A stretch of DNA of 64,000 bases from Mageeibacillus sp. UBA5734. GTDB lineage: Bacteria; Bacillota; Clostridia; Saccharofermentanales; UBA5734. The notes under the pieces were generated by a model that was not told where the DNA came from, did not search any database, and saw only the letters and a list, made by a program, of their open reading frames with translations. Numbering within the stretch: position 1 is the stretch's first letter; every line of letters starts with the position of its first letter. Below are positions 17,761 through 26,314 of the stretch, in pieces. The translations under genes were made by a program, and so were the position numbers. Where the stretch lies: contig DIGA01000116.1 of the NCBI GenBank assembly GCA_002419365.1, forward strand, positions 1 to 64,000, given 5' to 3'.

Positions 17761-17789
17761 TGGATAAAGCATCCATCCAGCGGTATAAT
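17761..17789 (+). promoter_or_regulatory. Promoter for the 17825-19278 unit
   Basis: TGGATA, 17-base spacer, TATAAT (17784-17789), about 35 bases before the ATG at 17825. The -10 is perfect, the -35 weak. Confidence 0.55.
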
Positions 17790-17824
17790 AGCGTCAACAA
17801 TCGCACGATAAGGATTCCAAGCCC

Positions 17825-18250
17825 ATGGCTCGTCGTTTATCTCCTGATTCCATCGACCCTTTCATCCTGGCCTATGCGGCCAGGCTTTGGACCATCGCCG
17901 GGCTGGTGCTGGCGACTGCTGGGCTGATGGCTGTCCTTTCCACTGCTTTCATGACCAATTGGCGCGTGGCGCTGCTGCCCCTCATCATTTTCCTGCCGGC
18001 CATCGCTGCAACGTTCTGGCAACGCAGCCGTCTTGTATCCGGCCGTGCCGTGCCGGAGTCGATTGCCATTCGCTATCACAGGACGATGCCATGTGAAATC
18101 GTGCGCCTGATGCTCTGGTTAGTCGCCATCGTAGTCTTCCTGCTCTGGGGGCTGGCCGGTGGCTGGTCCCTGGCCTGGCTGGTGCTGGTTGCAGCAGGTC
18201 TTGTCGAATGGATACTGGACAAGATCTTCAAGGGCAGAGGGTGTCCATGA
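17825..18250 (+). CDS. Small four-helix membrane protein, unknown function
   Basis: A 141-residue hydrophobic protein with four predicted membrane segments, at about residues 22-44, 48-64, 92-110 and 113-130, and basic connecting loops (WQRSRL, CEIVRLM). I do not recognise a family. AAGGA lies ten bases before the ATG. Its stop overlaps the start of the pseudouridine synthase gene (ATGA), so the two are translated together, but nothing in the sequence explains the pairing. Confidence 0.7.
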   Translation: MARRLSPDSIDPFILAYAARLWTIAGLVLATAGLMAVLSTAFMTNWRVALLPLIIFLPAIAATFWQRSRLVSGRAVPESIAIRYHRTMPCEIVRLMLWLVAIVVFLLWGLAGGWSLAWLVLVAAGLVEWILDKIFKGRGCP

Positions 18251-19278
18251 TCCACCATCGGATTGTCATGACTGAACAACAGGCAGCCAGACGAGTCATC
18301 CCTGCCCTGACCGGATCGGTACCGGGGCTGAAATCGGCCCAGGTCTACAAAGCACTGCGCCGCAAGGATGTACGCCTCAACGGACGCAAGATTCAGACAG
18401 ACCAGGCCGTTGCCTGCGGGGATGTGATTGATTTATACCTGCCCGACCAGGCCAATCCGGAGGATGAACGGAGCGGCTTGAGTGAGGCGGTATCGGCAGG
18501 CAGCACACCTGCCTACCAGGTCGTGTATCAGGACAATGCGCTGCTCATACTCAATAAAATGGCAGGGGTCGTTGTCCATGGCACAGCCAACGCCCAGGAT
18601 GAAGAGGAAGACACTCTGATCGATACCGTCAGGTCAGATTTCAAGGATCCGGGTCTGGTCTTGTGCCATCGCCTTGATCGCAATACAGGGGGTTTGATCA
18701 TCCTGGCCCGCAACAAGGATATCCAGAACGCGGTCATGGAACTGATGCAGCAGGGCAAGATCACGAAACGGTATCACTGCCTGGTCAGAGGTGATCCACA
18801 AACGGGCCAGAAGATCCGAACCGCTGACGGACTCGAGTTTTACCAGATTGAAGCCTATCTGGAAAAGCGGGCCCGCCAGAACGAAGTCTTCATTCACGAT
18901 GAAAGGCGACCTGGCGATGTGCCGGTCATCACCCGTTACCGGGTTTTGCGCCGGTTTCCGGGTTTTGGCCCTGAAAGCGAGCCAGTTTGTGAACTCGAAG
19001 TGGAACTGGTCACCGGTCGCACACACCAGATCCGGGCTCACCTGGCGCATCTTGGCCACCCCCTGCTGGGTGACGGCAAATATGGGCGCAATGCCTATAA
19101 CCGCTTCTTCAAGGGTCGCCAGGGGGCCCTCAGCCGCCAACAGCTCTTTGCCTGCCAGTTAACCTTTTCGCCAGCCATCCGGACAGGCAGCATCGCCCAT
19201 CTGGCTGGCAAAACGCTCCAAGTGGAGCCAAACTATGACCTGGACCTGCCCGGGGCAGAGAGCGGGATGCGTGGATAA
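18247..19278 (+). CDS. RluA-family 23S rRNA/tRNA pseudouridine synthase
   Basis: A 343-residue pseudouridine synthase. An N-terminal S4-like domain (about residues 12-75: VYKALRRKDVRLNGRKI) precedes the catalytic domain with CHRLDRNTGGLIILARN, where the Asp of HRLD is catalytic, and VTGRTHQIRAHLAHLGHPLLGDGKYG, the second family signature. The target uridine cannot be inferred within RluA/C/D. I choose the ATG at 18247 that overlaps the upstream stop; an in-frame ATG at 18208 would lie inside the previous gene. Confidence 0.93.
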   Translation: MIHHRIVMTEQQAARRVIPALTGSVPGLKSAQVYKALRRKDVRLNGRKIQTDQAVACGDVIDLYLPDQANPEDERSGLSEAVSAGSTPAYQVVYQDNALLILNKMAGVVVHGTANAQDEEEDTLIDTVRSDFKDPGLVLCHRLDRNTGGLIILARNKDIQNAVMELMQQGKITKRYHCLVRGDPQTGQKIRTADGLEFYQIEAYLEKRARQNEVFIHDERRPGDVPVITRYRVLRRFPGFGPESEPVCELEVELVTGRTHQIRAHLAHLGHPLLGDGKYGRNAYNRFFKGRQGALSRQQLFACQLTFSPAIRTGSIAHLAGKTLQVEPNYDLDLPGAESGMRG

Positions 19279-19284
19279 TACTTT

Positions 19285-20901
19285 CTACCGGGCCTGCCAG
19301 ACCACATAAAGCAGCAGGAAGGTAAAAAATCCGGCCTGGCTGGCCACGATGCCATTGAAAGTCAATTCAAACCGGCCAGAGGATTTCAGCCAGGCACGTT
19401 TTTTCAGCAGGCCAAAGTACAGGGCAGCAGCGGCAATCACCAGAAGCAAAAAGATCAAAGTTTTTGTGGGAAAACTGGTTGCGCCGATCGACATGGGCAG
19501 GCCAAAAAGAACGGTGGTCAAGGATTCGCTGAACACACCACCAAGCAAACACAGAATACCCATGAACAGAACGACCCCTTCTGAAAGCAAGTCCGTCGTG
19601 TGAATGCCTTTCCGCTTTCCAGGCCAGGCTTTGGGGCCGAACAAGATGGTTGAAAACTTGGTAAAGGATAAGATCGTGCCGAAATTGATGAGCAGCAGGC
19701 CGTATTCCAGCCAGCTCCCTGTGCTGCCATAGCCAATCCAGTATTTGGAGACACTGCCGTTGAAAAAAGGCGCACCGGTGATACCCAGGATTGCCAGTGC
19801 TGTTGCTGCTCCTGTAAGGGGCATGGTCCGGAAGACGCCTTTGATTTCAAACAGGTTTCTAGTCTGGTATCGGCGGATGATCAGGCCTGCAGCCAGAAAC
19901 AAGGTTGATTTGAACAGGGCATGATTGATGATGTGGTAGAACGCACCAAAGCTTGCCGGTTCACTGCCCTGGTTGAGGCCGATCATGATCAGGCCGATCT
20001 GGGAGACGGTATGGTAAGCCAGGATCAGCTTGATGTCCTTTTGCATCAAAGCCAGGATGAAGCCGACCACTGCCGTTATGAAACCCAGGACCAGGAACAG
20101 CTCCCTGGTGTCCACGACAGGGGAAAAGACAGTTTGCAACCTCTCGTATAGGTACACACCGCTTTTGACGTAAATACCGGATAACACGGCTGACACAGCT
20201 GACGGTGCGCTGGGTGTGCCATGCGCCTTGGGCAGCCAGGAGAACAACGGCATCAGGGCAGACTTGAGGCTGGCAGCCACCATGAGGAATACATAGGGCA
20301 GGAGCAAGGATGACGGATCAGGATGGCCAGGAATCTGGCCGGCCAGCAGCTTGAGATCGAGCAGTCCTGTTGCTTTATACAGGATGCCCGTTCCCATCAG
20401 GAAAAAAGACATGGAGACTGTGTTGACCAACAGGTAAATCAGACCATCGTACATGGCCTGGCTGTCTTTTTTAAACATGATCAGGACACTGTTGACCAGA
20501 GTCGCAACCTCCAGCAGGACGAACAAGTTGAATAAATCACCTGAAAGAAAAATACCGTTGATCAGACCCTGCATAGAGGTAAACAAGAACAGGAACAGGC
20601 GGTCTTTTTCTGCCCGGTTCCATTCATACAAGCCTGCCAGGGCATACACCAGGGCTGTCAGGAGAATCAAATCGATCGCAAGAAAATCAGCCCGCAAAGT
20701 GATCGCGGCAAAAACAGGCCAGTTGCCCAAGGTTTGCTCGACCATGCCAGTTTGCCGGATCCCCAGGAATACCCAGACCGACAGGGCAAACAGGACACCC
20801 CGAAAAAGGGTGACCAGAAGGCGGGACAGTCGCGTTGGCAGCAGCAGGGCCAGCGTTCCGATCCAGACCGGTCCGACCACAAGCCAGATCAAATAAGGCA
20901 T
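19285..20901 (-). CDS. Mrp-type antiporter subunit D (NuoM/N-like), MbhH-like
   Basis: A 538-residue multi-pass protein of the proton-translocating NADH dehydrogenase M/N family, the ion-pumping subunit of Mrp antiporters. Family features: EVATLVNSVLIMFKKD (conserved Glu in helix 5), SLKSALMPLFSWLPKAHGTPSAPSAVSAVLSGIYVKSGVY (Lys of helix 7 and proline-rich half helix), LILAYHTVSQIGLIMIG and INHALFKSTLFLAAG (Lys/His). I choose the ATG at 20901, two bases after the subunit C stop with GGAAGGG upstream. Last gene of the cassette, so it is the only large antiporter-like subunit present. Confidence 0.93.
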   Translation of the reverse strand: MPYLIWLVVGPVWIGTLALLLPTRLSRLLVTLFRGVLFALSVWVFLGIRQTGMVEQTLGNWPVFAAITLRADFLAIDLILLTALVYALAGLYEWNRAEKDRLFLFLFTSMQGLINGIFLSGDLFNLFVLLEVATLVNSVLIMFKKDSQAMYDGLIYLLVNTVSMSFFLMGTGILYKATGLLDLKLLAGQIPGHPDPSSLLLPYVFLMVAASLKSALMPLFSWLPKAHGTPSAPSAVSAVLSGIYVKSGVYLYERLQTVFSPVVDTRELFLVLGFITAVVGFILALMQKDIKLILAYHTVSQIGLIMIGLNQGSEPASFGAFYHIINHALFKSTLFLAAGLIIRRYQTRNLFEIKGVFRTMPLTGAATALAILGITGAPFFNGSVSKYWIGYGSTGSWLEYGLLLINFGTILSFTKFSTILFGPKAWPGKRKGIHTTDLLSEGVVLFMGILCLLGGVFSESLTTVLFGLPMSIGATSFPTKTLIFLLLVIAAAALYFGLLKKRAWLKSSGRFELTFNGIVASQAGFFTFLLLYVVWQAR

Positions 20902-20903
20902 GG

Positions 20904-21251
20904 TCAACCCTTCCGTTTCCATTTAGCCCTCAGCCAGTTGGTTGTCCCGTACTGGTGATACAGGTGGATGACCATGGTCAGGGCAACTGCCGTGGTACCG
21001 ATGCCAATGACAATATCTGTGATCATCATGGCCTGGGGCAAGGGGTCAGCCACAGCAGCGGCTGTTGAAACGTCACCGATCGGCGGGACCGGATGAACAG
21101 ACACCCCGGCCGACAAGAAATACAGGATAATGGCGGATTGCATGACACCAAGGGAAATGATGGCCTTGACCATATTGCGCCGGGCGACAAGTCCATAGAC
21201 ACCGATGAAAAACAAGACCAGGCTGATGTTTTCACCATTGATCCACTGCAT
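20904..21251 (-). CDS. Mrp-type antiporter subunit C (NuoK-like), MbhG-like
   Basis: A 115-residue NuoK/MrpC family protein with three helices. Typical features: FFIGVYGLVARRNMVKAIISLGVMQSAIILYF (helices 1-2), a periplasmic loop, and DPLPQAMMITDIVIGIGTTAVALTMVIHLYHQYGT with the TDIVIG motif of the family. It directly abuts subunit B upstream and subunit D downstream, so order and spacing are those of an operon. Confidence 0.93.
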   Translation of the reverse strand: MQWINGENISLVLFFIGVYGLVARRNMVKAIISLGVMQSAIILYFLSAGVSVHPVPPIGDVSTAAAVADPLPQAMMITDIVIGIGTTAVALTMVIHLYHQYGTTNWLRAKWKRKG

Positions 21252-21644
21252 CTAGAGCCCTCCTTCATGAAAAACGAAACGCAGGAAGATCAAGGTCAGG
21301 CCAGCACCGACCTTGAATCCAATCAGGATGTTCATGATGGTCATGTACAACTGGTTTTGCCACAATGAAAGTTGCACGGGTAGCACAATCACAACGAGAA
21401 CGGACAGCAGGACCAAGGCCAGATAGAGGATTTTCTCCATGAATTGCAGGGTCCTGATCCGGATGTCTTCATAAGGGTAGATGACATAATGGCTGATGAA
21501 GACAGTCGCCAGGATGGCTCCACCCTGGAAGCCACCCCCGGGTGAAGAGTGCCCATTGAAGATCAGGTAAATGGCCAGCAGGAGCATCAGCGGGTTCAAA
21601 AGGCCAATCACGACGCGGATGATGGGGCTGTCCTGGTACATCAT
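21252..21644 (-). CDS. Mrp-type antiporter subunit B, MbhF-like
   Basis: A 130-residue MnhB-domain protein with four helices. The MnhB signature is clear: LIFNGHSSPGGGFQGGAILATVFI, and the C-terminal helix has LIGFKVGAGLTLIFLR. Its ATG overlaps the preceding small subunit's stop (ATGA). In standard Mrp operons this subunit follows MrpA; here it follows the two short MrpA-like pieces instead. Confidence 0.93.
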   Translation of the reverse strand: MMYQDSPIIRVVIGLLNPLMLLLAIYLIFNGHSSPGGGFQGGAILATVFISHYVIYPYEDIRIRTLQFMEKILYLALVLLSVLVVIVLPVQLSLWQNQLYMTIMNILIGFKVGAGLTLIFLRFVFHEGGL

Positions 21645-21901
21645 CGGCGTGTCCCCCGCCAGGACAGGTGGATGATGGCCGCAGCACAGACGAGCAGCAG
21701 CAAGGTTTCAAACAAGGTGTCATAAAGCCGGTAATTGAGGTAGATGCCGGTCACCGCATTGGCAGCCCCCGTGTCTGGCAAACTGTTATTCAGATAGAAG
21801 TCAGTCGCGGGAGAAGAGGTTGCCTGATGCAGCTGCAGATAAACTGTCAGGACAGCACCTGTCAAAATCATCATGAGCAAGGCTTTGACCCATCGCTTCA
21901 T
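21641..21901 (-). CDS. MbhE-like subunit (equivalent to the MrpA C-terminal extension)
   Basis: An 86-residue protein with an N-terminal helix (VKALLMMILTGAVLTVYLQL), a polar middle and a second helix (TLFETLLLLVCAAAIIHL). The segment NAVTGIYLNYRLYDTLFETL is the hallmark of MbhE-like subunits and of the far C terminus of long MrpA. It overlaps its neighbours on both sides by four bases. Together with the next gene it supplies what MrpA carries at its C-terminal end. Confidence 0.85.
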   Translation of the reverse strand: MKRWVKALLMMILTGAVLTVYLQLHQATSSPATDFYLNNSLPDTGAANAVTGIYLNYRLYDTLFETLLLLVCAAAIIHLSWRGTRR

Positions 21902-22437
21902 GTCGGCTGGGCTCCTTTCTCCAGCCGGATAAGCGCAACCGGCAAACCAGCCAGGTCCAATTCAGCCAGGTGTGCAGCCAGTGTATCCATCTGGTAATCC
22001 TCCTGACCACCATAGATCCAGACCTGGCCCTTTTCTACTGCAATCAGCAAGTCATAATCCCGTTGGGCGAGAACGGCCATGCGGTCCAGATCGGTCCGGA
22101 ACACATGGGACTGGAGTTCTTTTTTTGCATACAGGTGTTCGATCTCGCGCAGCAGCCGCGCCAGTTCTTTTTGCCACTCTGGATCAAGCGAATCATCTTC
22201 GATCAGGAAAATCGTCATCAACCGCTGGCGTTTCAGTGCCACCAGGTAGAATACAACTGACAGGCCACTGCCGATGATGGCCTCGGCGAGAGCCACATCA
22301 GGAGCACCATAGATCAGAAACAAGACAGAGGATCCCAGAGAATACACACTCAGATAGATGACTGCATGACGCAAGGTGTGCGTCTGGATGGCCAGGATGG
22401 CAAACACGACCAGACTGACGAGGAAGACCTGCTCCAT
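21898..22437 (-). CDS. DUF4040 (MbhD-like) subunit with extra C-terminal soluble domain
   Basis: A 179-residue protein. Residues 1-72 are the DUF4040 membrane domain (HAVIYLSVYSLGSSVLFLIY, then GAPDVALAEAIIGSGLSVVF, the conserved GAPD motif shared with the MrpA C terminus). Residues 75-179 form a hydrophilic domain not found in standard MbhD subunits, beginning TIFLIEDDSLDPEWQKELAR and ending AGLPVALIRLEKGAQPT; alternating helix and strand patterns suggest a compact alpha/beta fold. I do not recognise it. Start and stop overlap neighbouring subunit genes. Confidence 0.85.
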   Translation of the reverse strand: MEQVFLVSLVVFAILAIQTHTLRHAVIYLSVYSLGSSVLFLIYGAPDVALAEAIIGSGLSVVFYLVALKRQRLMTIFLIEDDSLDPEWQKELARLLREIEHLYAKKELQSHVFRTDLDRMAVLAQRDYDLLIAVEKGQVWIYGGQEDYQMDTLAAHLAELDLAGLPVALIRLEKGAQPT

Positions 22438-22781
22438 CAGTCTCCCTCCGCCCCTGGTTCGTCATGTACTGTTGCCGGATCGGCAGAAGTCTGACCCAGT
22501 CCGCCCAGGCCACTCCGGTATGCGGAGCGCGCAATGGCATGGGTTGCCAGGGGATTGGTGACCAGGACGACCAGCAGGACCAGAATCAGGCGCAAGCTGT
22601 AGTAACTCAGGCCAGTCTGGACCAGAATGCCTAGCATCATGGTTAGAAATCCCATGGTTTCAACTTTGGCTGTGATCAGGATCCGGGCATAGAAAGTCCG
22701 GAAGCGGTAGACACCAGCGATACCCAGAGCCATGAAAAGCAGAGCCAGGACGATCAGGATCCAGGAGAAAAAGTCTGTCAT
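22437..22781 (-). CDS. Mrp-type antiporter subunit G, MbhC-like
   Basis: A 114-residue MrpG-family protein with three helices: FSWILIVLALLFMALGIAGVYRF, the family segment TFYARILITAKVETMGFLTM, and LILVLLVVLVTNPLATHAIARSAYRSG. I choose the ATG at 22781, five bases after the subunit F stop. A far longer frame to 23135 reads through F in another frame and is not real. The C-terminal tail (about 25 residues, acidic) is longer than usual. Confidence 0.92.
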   Translation of the reverse strand: MTDFFSWILIVLALLFMALGIAGVYRFRTFYARILITAKVETMGFLTMMLGILVQTGLSYYSLRLILVLLVVLVTNPLATHAIARSAYRSGLGGLGQTSADPATVHDEPGAEGD

Positions 22782-22786
22782 CTGCT

Positions 22787-23038
22787 TCACCGCCTTTCGA
22801 CAAATTTGGCCATCAGGATGGTGCCGATAAAACCCAGGACGGCATAGACCAGGGCTATATCCAATAAATACGGTTGCCCGGTCCATCCTGCAAGCAAGAC
22901 AATGACCACTGTTATTTTCGAGGAAAACAGGTTCAAACCGAGCAAACGGTCCCAGACAGATGGCCCGCGAATGATGAGGATGAGCACCAGCACCATCAGG
23001 ACGGAAATGGCAAGGATGGCAAACAGATAGGAACTCAT
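22787..23038 (-). CDS. Mrp-type antiporter subunit F, MbhB-like
   Basis: An 83-residue MrpF protein with three helices. The family signature is the stretch RGPSVWDRLLGLNLFSSKI after the first helix, and the last helix has LVYAVLGFIGTILMAKF. It overlaps the subunit E stop by four bases (ATGA). Confidence 0.93.
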   Translation of the reverse strand: MSSYLFAILAISVLMVLVLILIIRGPSVWDRLLGLNLFSSKITVVIVLLAGWTGQPYLLDIALVYAVLGFIGTILMAKFVERR

Positions 23039-23544
23039 GCTCGTTCCTTTCGTACCCGTTCCCTCTTGAGAATCCGTTCCATTTTCTCAATACCAGGTTT
23101 GATTCCGGAAGGCAAAGCAGGATCGGCAGGCGCAAAGCACAAGATCAGAAGCGTCCGGTTTTCTGTCGCAAGGGTGACTGTCCCAGGCGTCAGTGTCACA
23201 GCATTGGCCAGCATGACAAAGGGTAACTCGTCTTCAAGGGTGGCATCATACCGTTCGATCCGGACAGAGTCTTGCCAGCGGACAATTTTCCAGATGGCCT
23301 GAAAACCAGACAGGTAAATCTGGATGACCAGAGCTGCCAGATAACGGACCAGGACGATTGGATGGAAAGAATGGACGGTCAATGGTGGATCAGGCTGCAA
23401 GACCCGGGTTGTGAAAAGGAGCGATAAAACGGAAACAGCCACCCCAGCCGCAAAAACGGGCCAGGATGGCTTGTCGTGAAGCACAATCCACACCCCGGTC
23501 AAGGCCAGGGTATACGTGACATAGAATGAATCGCGCTGGCGCAA
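23035..23544 (-). CDS. Mrp-type antiporter subunit E, MbhA-like
   Basis: A 169-residue MrpE protein: N-terminal membrane segments, then the conserved cytoplasmic part LANAVTLTPGTVTLATENRTLLILCF, in which TLTPGT is the family signature. First gene of the antiporter cassette, nine bases after the proS stop. The likely start is TTG at 23544; the ribosome-binding site is weak (AGGCG), and no in-frame ATG lies near, so the exact start is uncertain. Confidence 0.9.
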   Translation of the reverse strand: MRQRDSFYVTYTLALTGVWIVLHDKPSWPVFAAGVAVSVLSLLFTTRVLQPDPPLTVHSFHPIVLVRYLAALVIQIYLSGFQAIWKIVRWQDSVRIERYDATLEDELPFVMLANAVTLTPGTVTLATENRTLLILCFAPADPALPSGIKPGIEKMERILKRERVRKERA

Positions 23545-23553
23545 GTGGACGCC

Positions 23554-24990
23554 TCAGTAGGCTTTGCCCCAGATGACCAGCTGATCGGCCGGTTTGCCGC
23601 AGCAAACACAGGTTTCGCCGATGGCTTCATGGCCAAAAGGCAAGCAGCGTGAAGTGGCAGTGGTCTGTTCCTTGATCTTCAATTCACAATCGAGATCGCC
23701 ACACCACATGGCCCGGACAAATCCCGGTTTTTCAGCGATCAGCTGGGTAAAGGTATCCCAGTCAGTCGCATCATAAATGCGGGAGTTGAGGCTTTGTTCG
23801 GCTTTGGCATAAAGTCCGGCATGGACCGCGTCGAGCAGCTGCGCCACGGTCTTGTCCAGCTGGTCCAGGGAAACGACGGTTTTTTCGCCGTTGTCACGCC
23901 GTACGGCCACACACTGGTTGTTCTCAAGGTCACGCGGGCCTATTTCGAGGCGCAGGGGAACACCCTTCATCTCGTACTCGGCAAATTTCCAGCCTGGCAT
24001 TTTGTCGGATTCATCGAGCTTGACCCGGAACTGTTCGCCGAGGGTGGCAGCGACTTCACGGGCTTTGTCAAGGACACCCGGCTTGTGTGCAGCAATCGGC
24101 ACGATGACAACCTGGATCGGTGCGATGCGCGGTGGCAGGACAAGGCCGTTATCATCGCCATGGACCATGATGATCGCCCCGATCGAGCGGGTCGACAGGC
24201 CCCAGGATGTCTGGTGGACATAGGACAGTTTGTTGTTTTTGTCGGTGAACTGGATGCCGAAAGCCTGGGCAAAGCCATCGCCAAAATAATGGCTGGTAGC
24301 AGATTGCAGGGCTTTGCCGTCATGCATCATCGCTTCGACGGTGTAGGTAGAAACAGCACCGGCGAATTTTTCCTTGTCCGTTTTCTGGCCGCGGACGACA
24401 GGAATCGCCAGATAGTCCCGGTAGAAAGTGGCATAGGTCTCGAGCATGCGCAGGGTTTCTTCCTGGGCTTCTTCGGCCGTGGCGTGGGCTGTGTGGCCTT
24501 CCTGCCAGTAGAACTCGGTGGTGCGCAGGAACGGCCGGGTGGTCTTTTCCCAGCGGACAACCGAAACCCACTGGTTGTAAAGCTTGGGCAAGTCGCGCCA
24601 GGACTGGATCACATTGGCATAATGGTCGCAAAACAAGGTTTCTGAAGTTGGCCGGACGCAAAGCCGCTCAGTCAGTTTGTCGCTGCCGCCATGGGTCACC
24701 CAGGCAACTTCCGGTGCGAAACCCTCAACATGGTCTTTCTCCTTCTGCAGGAGGCTTTCCGGGATGAACATCGGCATTGCGACATTCTCATGGCCGGTTT
24801 TCTTGAACATCCGGTCCAGGTTGTGCATGATGTTCTCCCAGATGGCATAACCATACGGGCGCAGGATCATGCACCCTTTGACAGAGGAATAGTCGATCAA
24901 CTCTGCCTTGAGGACGACATCGGTGTACCACTGGGCGAAATCCTGGTCCATCGCGGTGATGGCTTCAACTTGCTTGTCTTGCTTGGCCAT
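23554..24990 (-). CDS. proS: Prolyl-tRNA synthetase, short (archaeal/eukaryotic-like) type
   Basis: A 478-residue class II synthetase. Motif 2 region VVRWEKTTRPFLRTTEFYWQ and motif 3 region around GDDNGLVLPPRIAP are visible, and the HTAH loop follows. It has the C-terminal zinc-binding extension (CCGKPADQLVIWGKAY, ending in Tyr as is typical) and lacks the INS editing domain of long bacterial ProS. I choose the ATG at 24990, with AGGAGA ten bases upstream; the ATG at 24999 is too close to that site. Probably co-transcribed with the antiporter cassette downstream. No T-box leader was found. Confidence 0.96.
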   Translation of the reverse strand: MAKQDKQVEAITAMDQDFAQWYTDVVLKAELIDYSSVKGCMILRPYGYAIWENIMHNLDRMFKKTGHENVAMPMFIPESLLQKEKDHVEGFAPEVAWVTHGGSDKLTERLCVRPTSETLFCDHYANVIQSWRDLPKLYNQWVSVVRWEKTTRPFLRTTEFYWQEGHTAHATAEEAQEETLRMLETYATFYRDYLAIPVVRGQKTDKEKFAGAVSTYTVEAMMHDGKALQSATSHYFGDGFAQAFGIQFTDKNNKLSYVHQTSWGLSTRSIGAIIMVHGDDNGLVLPPRIAPIQVVIVPIAAHKPGVLDKAREVAATLGEQFRVKLDESDKMPGWKFAEYEMKGVPLRLEIGPRDLENNQCVAVRRDNGEKTVVSLDQLDKTVAQLLDAVHAGLYAKAEQSLNSRIYDATDWDTFTQLIAEKPGFVRAMWCGDLDCELKIKEQTTATSRCLPFGHEAIGETCVCCGKPADQLVIWGKAY

Positions 24991-25039
24991 GAGGCTCATT
25001 CTCCTTTGGGGCTGTCAAATGGTGTTTGGGGGATTGTCA

Positions 25040-25071
25040 GAGGCTGCCCCGAACCGGTCGGAAGCAGCCTC
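25040..25071 (-). terminator. Hairpin between ackA and proS, possible terminator
   Basis: GAGGCTGC pairs with GCAGCCTC across a 16-base loop that itself contains ACCGGT. There is no T tract, so termination may be partial or factor-dependent. Confidence 0.4.
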
Positions 25072-25105
25072 AGGTGTCCAGGATCAGGTTAGTCAGAGCA
25101 AATCC

Positions 25106-26311
25106 TCAGATCGAAAAGCCGCAGATCCGGGCTGTTTCACGGGCGATGGCCAGTTCTTCATTAGTCGGGACGACGAGCACTTTGACTTTGGACTCATCCG
25201 TCGAGACGACAGCTTCACGACCACGGACCGAGGCATTGCGATAGGGATCGATTTCACAGCCCATGTAGGTCAAGCCTTCACAGGCACCCTGGCGGATGTC
25301 GGCGGTGTTTTCACCGATACCGGCTGTAAAGACGACGGCATCGACTCCACCCATGGCGGCAGCATACATGCCGATGTACTTGCGACACTGGTACTTGAAA
25401 ATGTCCAAGGCCAGGCGGGCACGCTTGTTGCCCTCGCCAGCTGCAGCATAGAGGTCGCGGAAGTCGCTGCTGACACCAGAAATGCCGAGCACGCCGGACT
25501 GCTTGTTCATCAGGTTGTCGACGCCCTTGGTATCGAGCTTTTCTTTTTCCATCAGGAAGGTCACGATTGCCGGGTCGATGTCACCACTGCGGGTGCCCAT
25601 GCAAATGCCGGACAGCGGGGTCAGCCCCATGGTCGTATCGACGCATTTGCCTTTCTCGATGGCGGCAATGGAGGATCCGTTGCCGAGATGGCAGGTGATG
25701 ATGTTGACGGATTCGAAAGGCTTGTCCATCATCTCAGCGGCGCGGCGGGCAACATAACCATGGGAGGTGCCATGGAAGCCGTATTTGCGCACGCCATGCT
25801 TTTCGTACATTTCATAAGGCAAGGCATACATGTAGGCCTTGGCAGGCATGGTCTGGTGGAAGGCGGTATCAAACACAGCCACCTGGGGGACACCCGGCAT
25901 GGCCTCTTCGCAAGCTTCGATACCGGTCATGTTCGGCGGATTGTGCAGAGGGGCCAGGTCAAAGCAGGCACGGATGGCACGCTTGACCTCCGGAGTGATC
26001 AGGGCTGAAGAGGCGAATTTCTCACCGCCATGAACGACGCGGTGGCCAACGGCGTCGATTTCGTCCATGCCCTTGATAATGCCGTGTTCCTCAGAGGTCA
26101 GGACGGAAAGCACTGCCTGGACGGCAACTTTGTGATTGGGCAGGTCCATCGGCAAGGTGACTGAGTCGCAGCCTTTGCTGGTGTGCTTGATCATGGCATG
26201 GTCGAGGCCGATGCGCTCGGCGCCGCCCTTGGCCAGGACGTCGCCGTTCTGGGCATCCATGAGCTGGTATTTGAGGGAAGAACTGCCGGCATTGATGACA
26301 AGTACATTCAT
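25106..26311 (-). CDS. ackA: Acetate kinase
   Basis: A 401-residue ASKHA-fold kinase converting acetyl phosphate and ADP to acetate and ATP. It begins MNVLVINAGSSSLKYQLMD (family signature 1) and has GHRVVHGGEKF (active-site Arg/His), FDTAFHQTMP, YGFHGTSHGYV (second signature, His), ITCHLGNGSSI and FTAGIGENTADIR. Length is normal. It starts three bases after the pta stop, so pta-ackA form one operon delivering substrate-level ATP, a main energy source of a fermenter. Confidence 0.98.
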   Translation of the reverse strand: MNVLVINAGSSSLKYQLMDAQNGDVLAKGGAERIGLDHAMIKHTSKGCDSVTLPMDLPNHKVAVQAVLSVLTSEEHGIIKGMDEIDAVGHRVVHGGEKFASSALITPEVKRAIRACFDLAPLHNPPNMTGIEACEEAMPGVPQVAVFDTAFHQTMPAKAYMYALPYEMYEKHGVRKYGFHGTSHGYVARRAAEMMDKPFESVNIITCHLGNGSSIAAIEKGKCVDTTMGLTPLSGICMGTRSGDIDPAIVTFLMEKEKLDTKGVDNLMNKQSGVLGISGVSSDFRDLYAAAGEGNKRARLALDIFKYQCRKYIGMYAAAMGGVDAVVFTAGIGENTADIRQGACEGLTYMGCEIDPYRNASVRGREAVVSTDESKVKVLVVPTNEELAIARETARICGFSI

Positions 26312-26314
26312 GGC

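Noticed and set aside
22782..23135. N-terminal extension of Mrp subunit G to 23135
   Set aside because: The extension lies in another frame over subunits F and E; the ATG at 22781 matches the family start.
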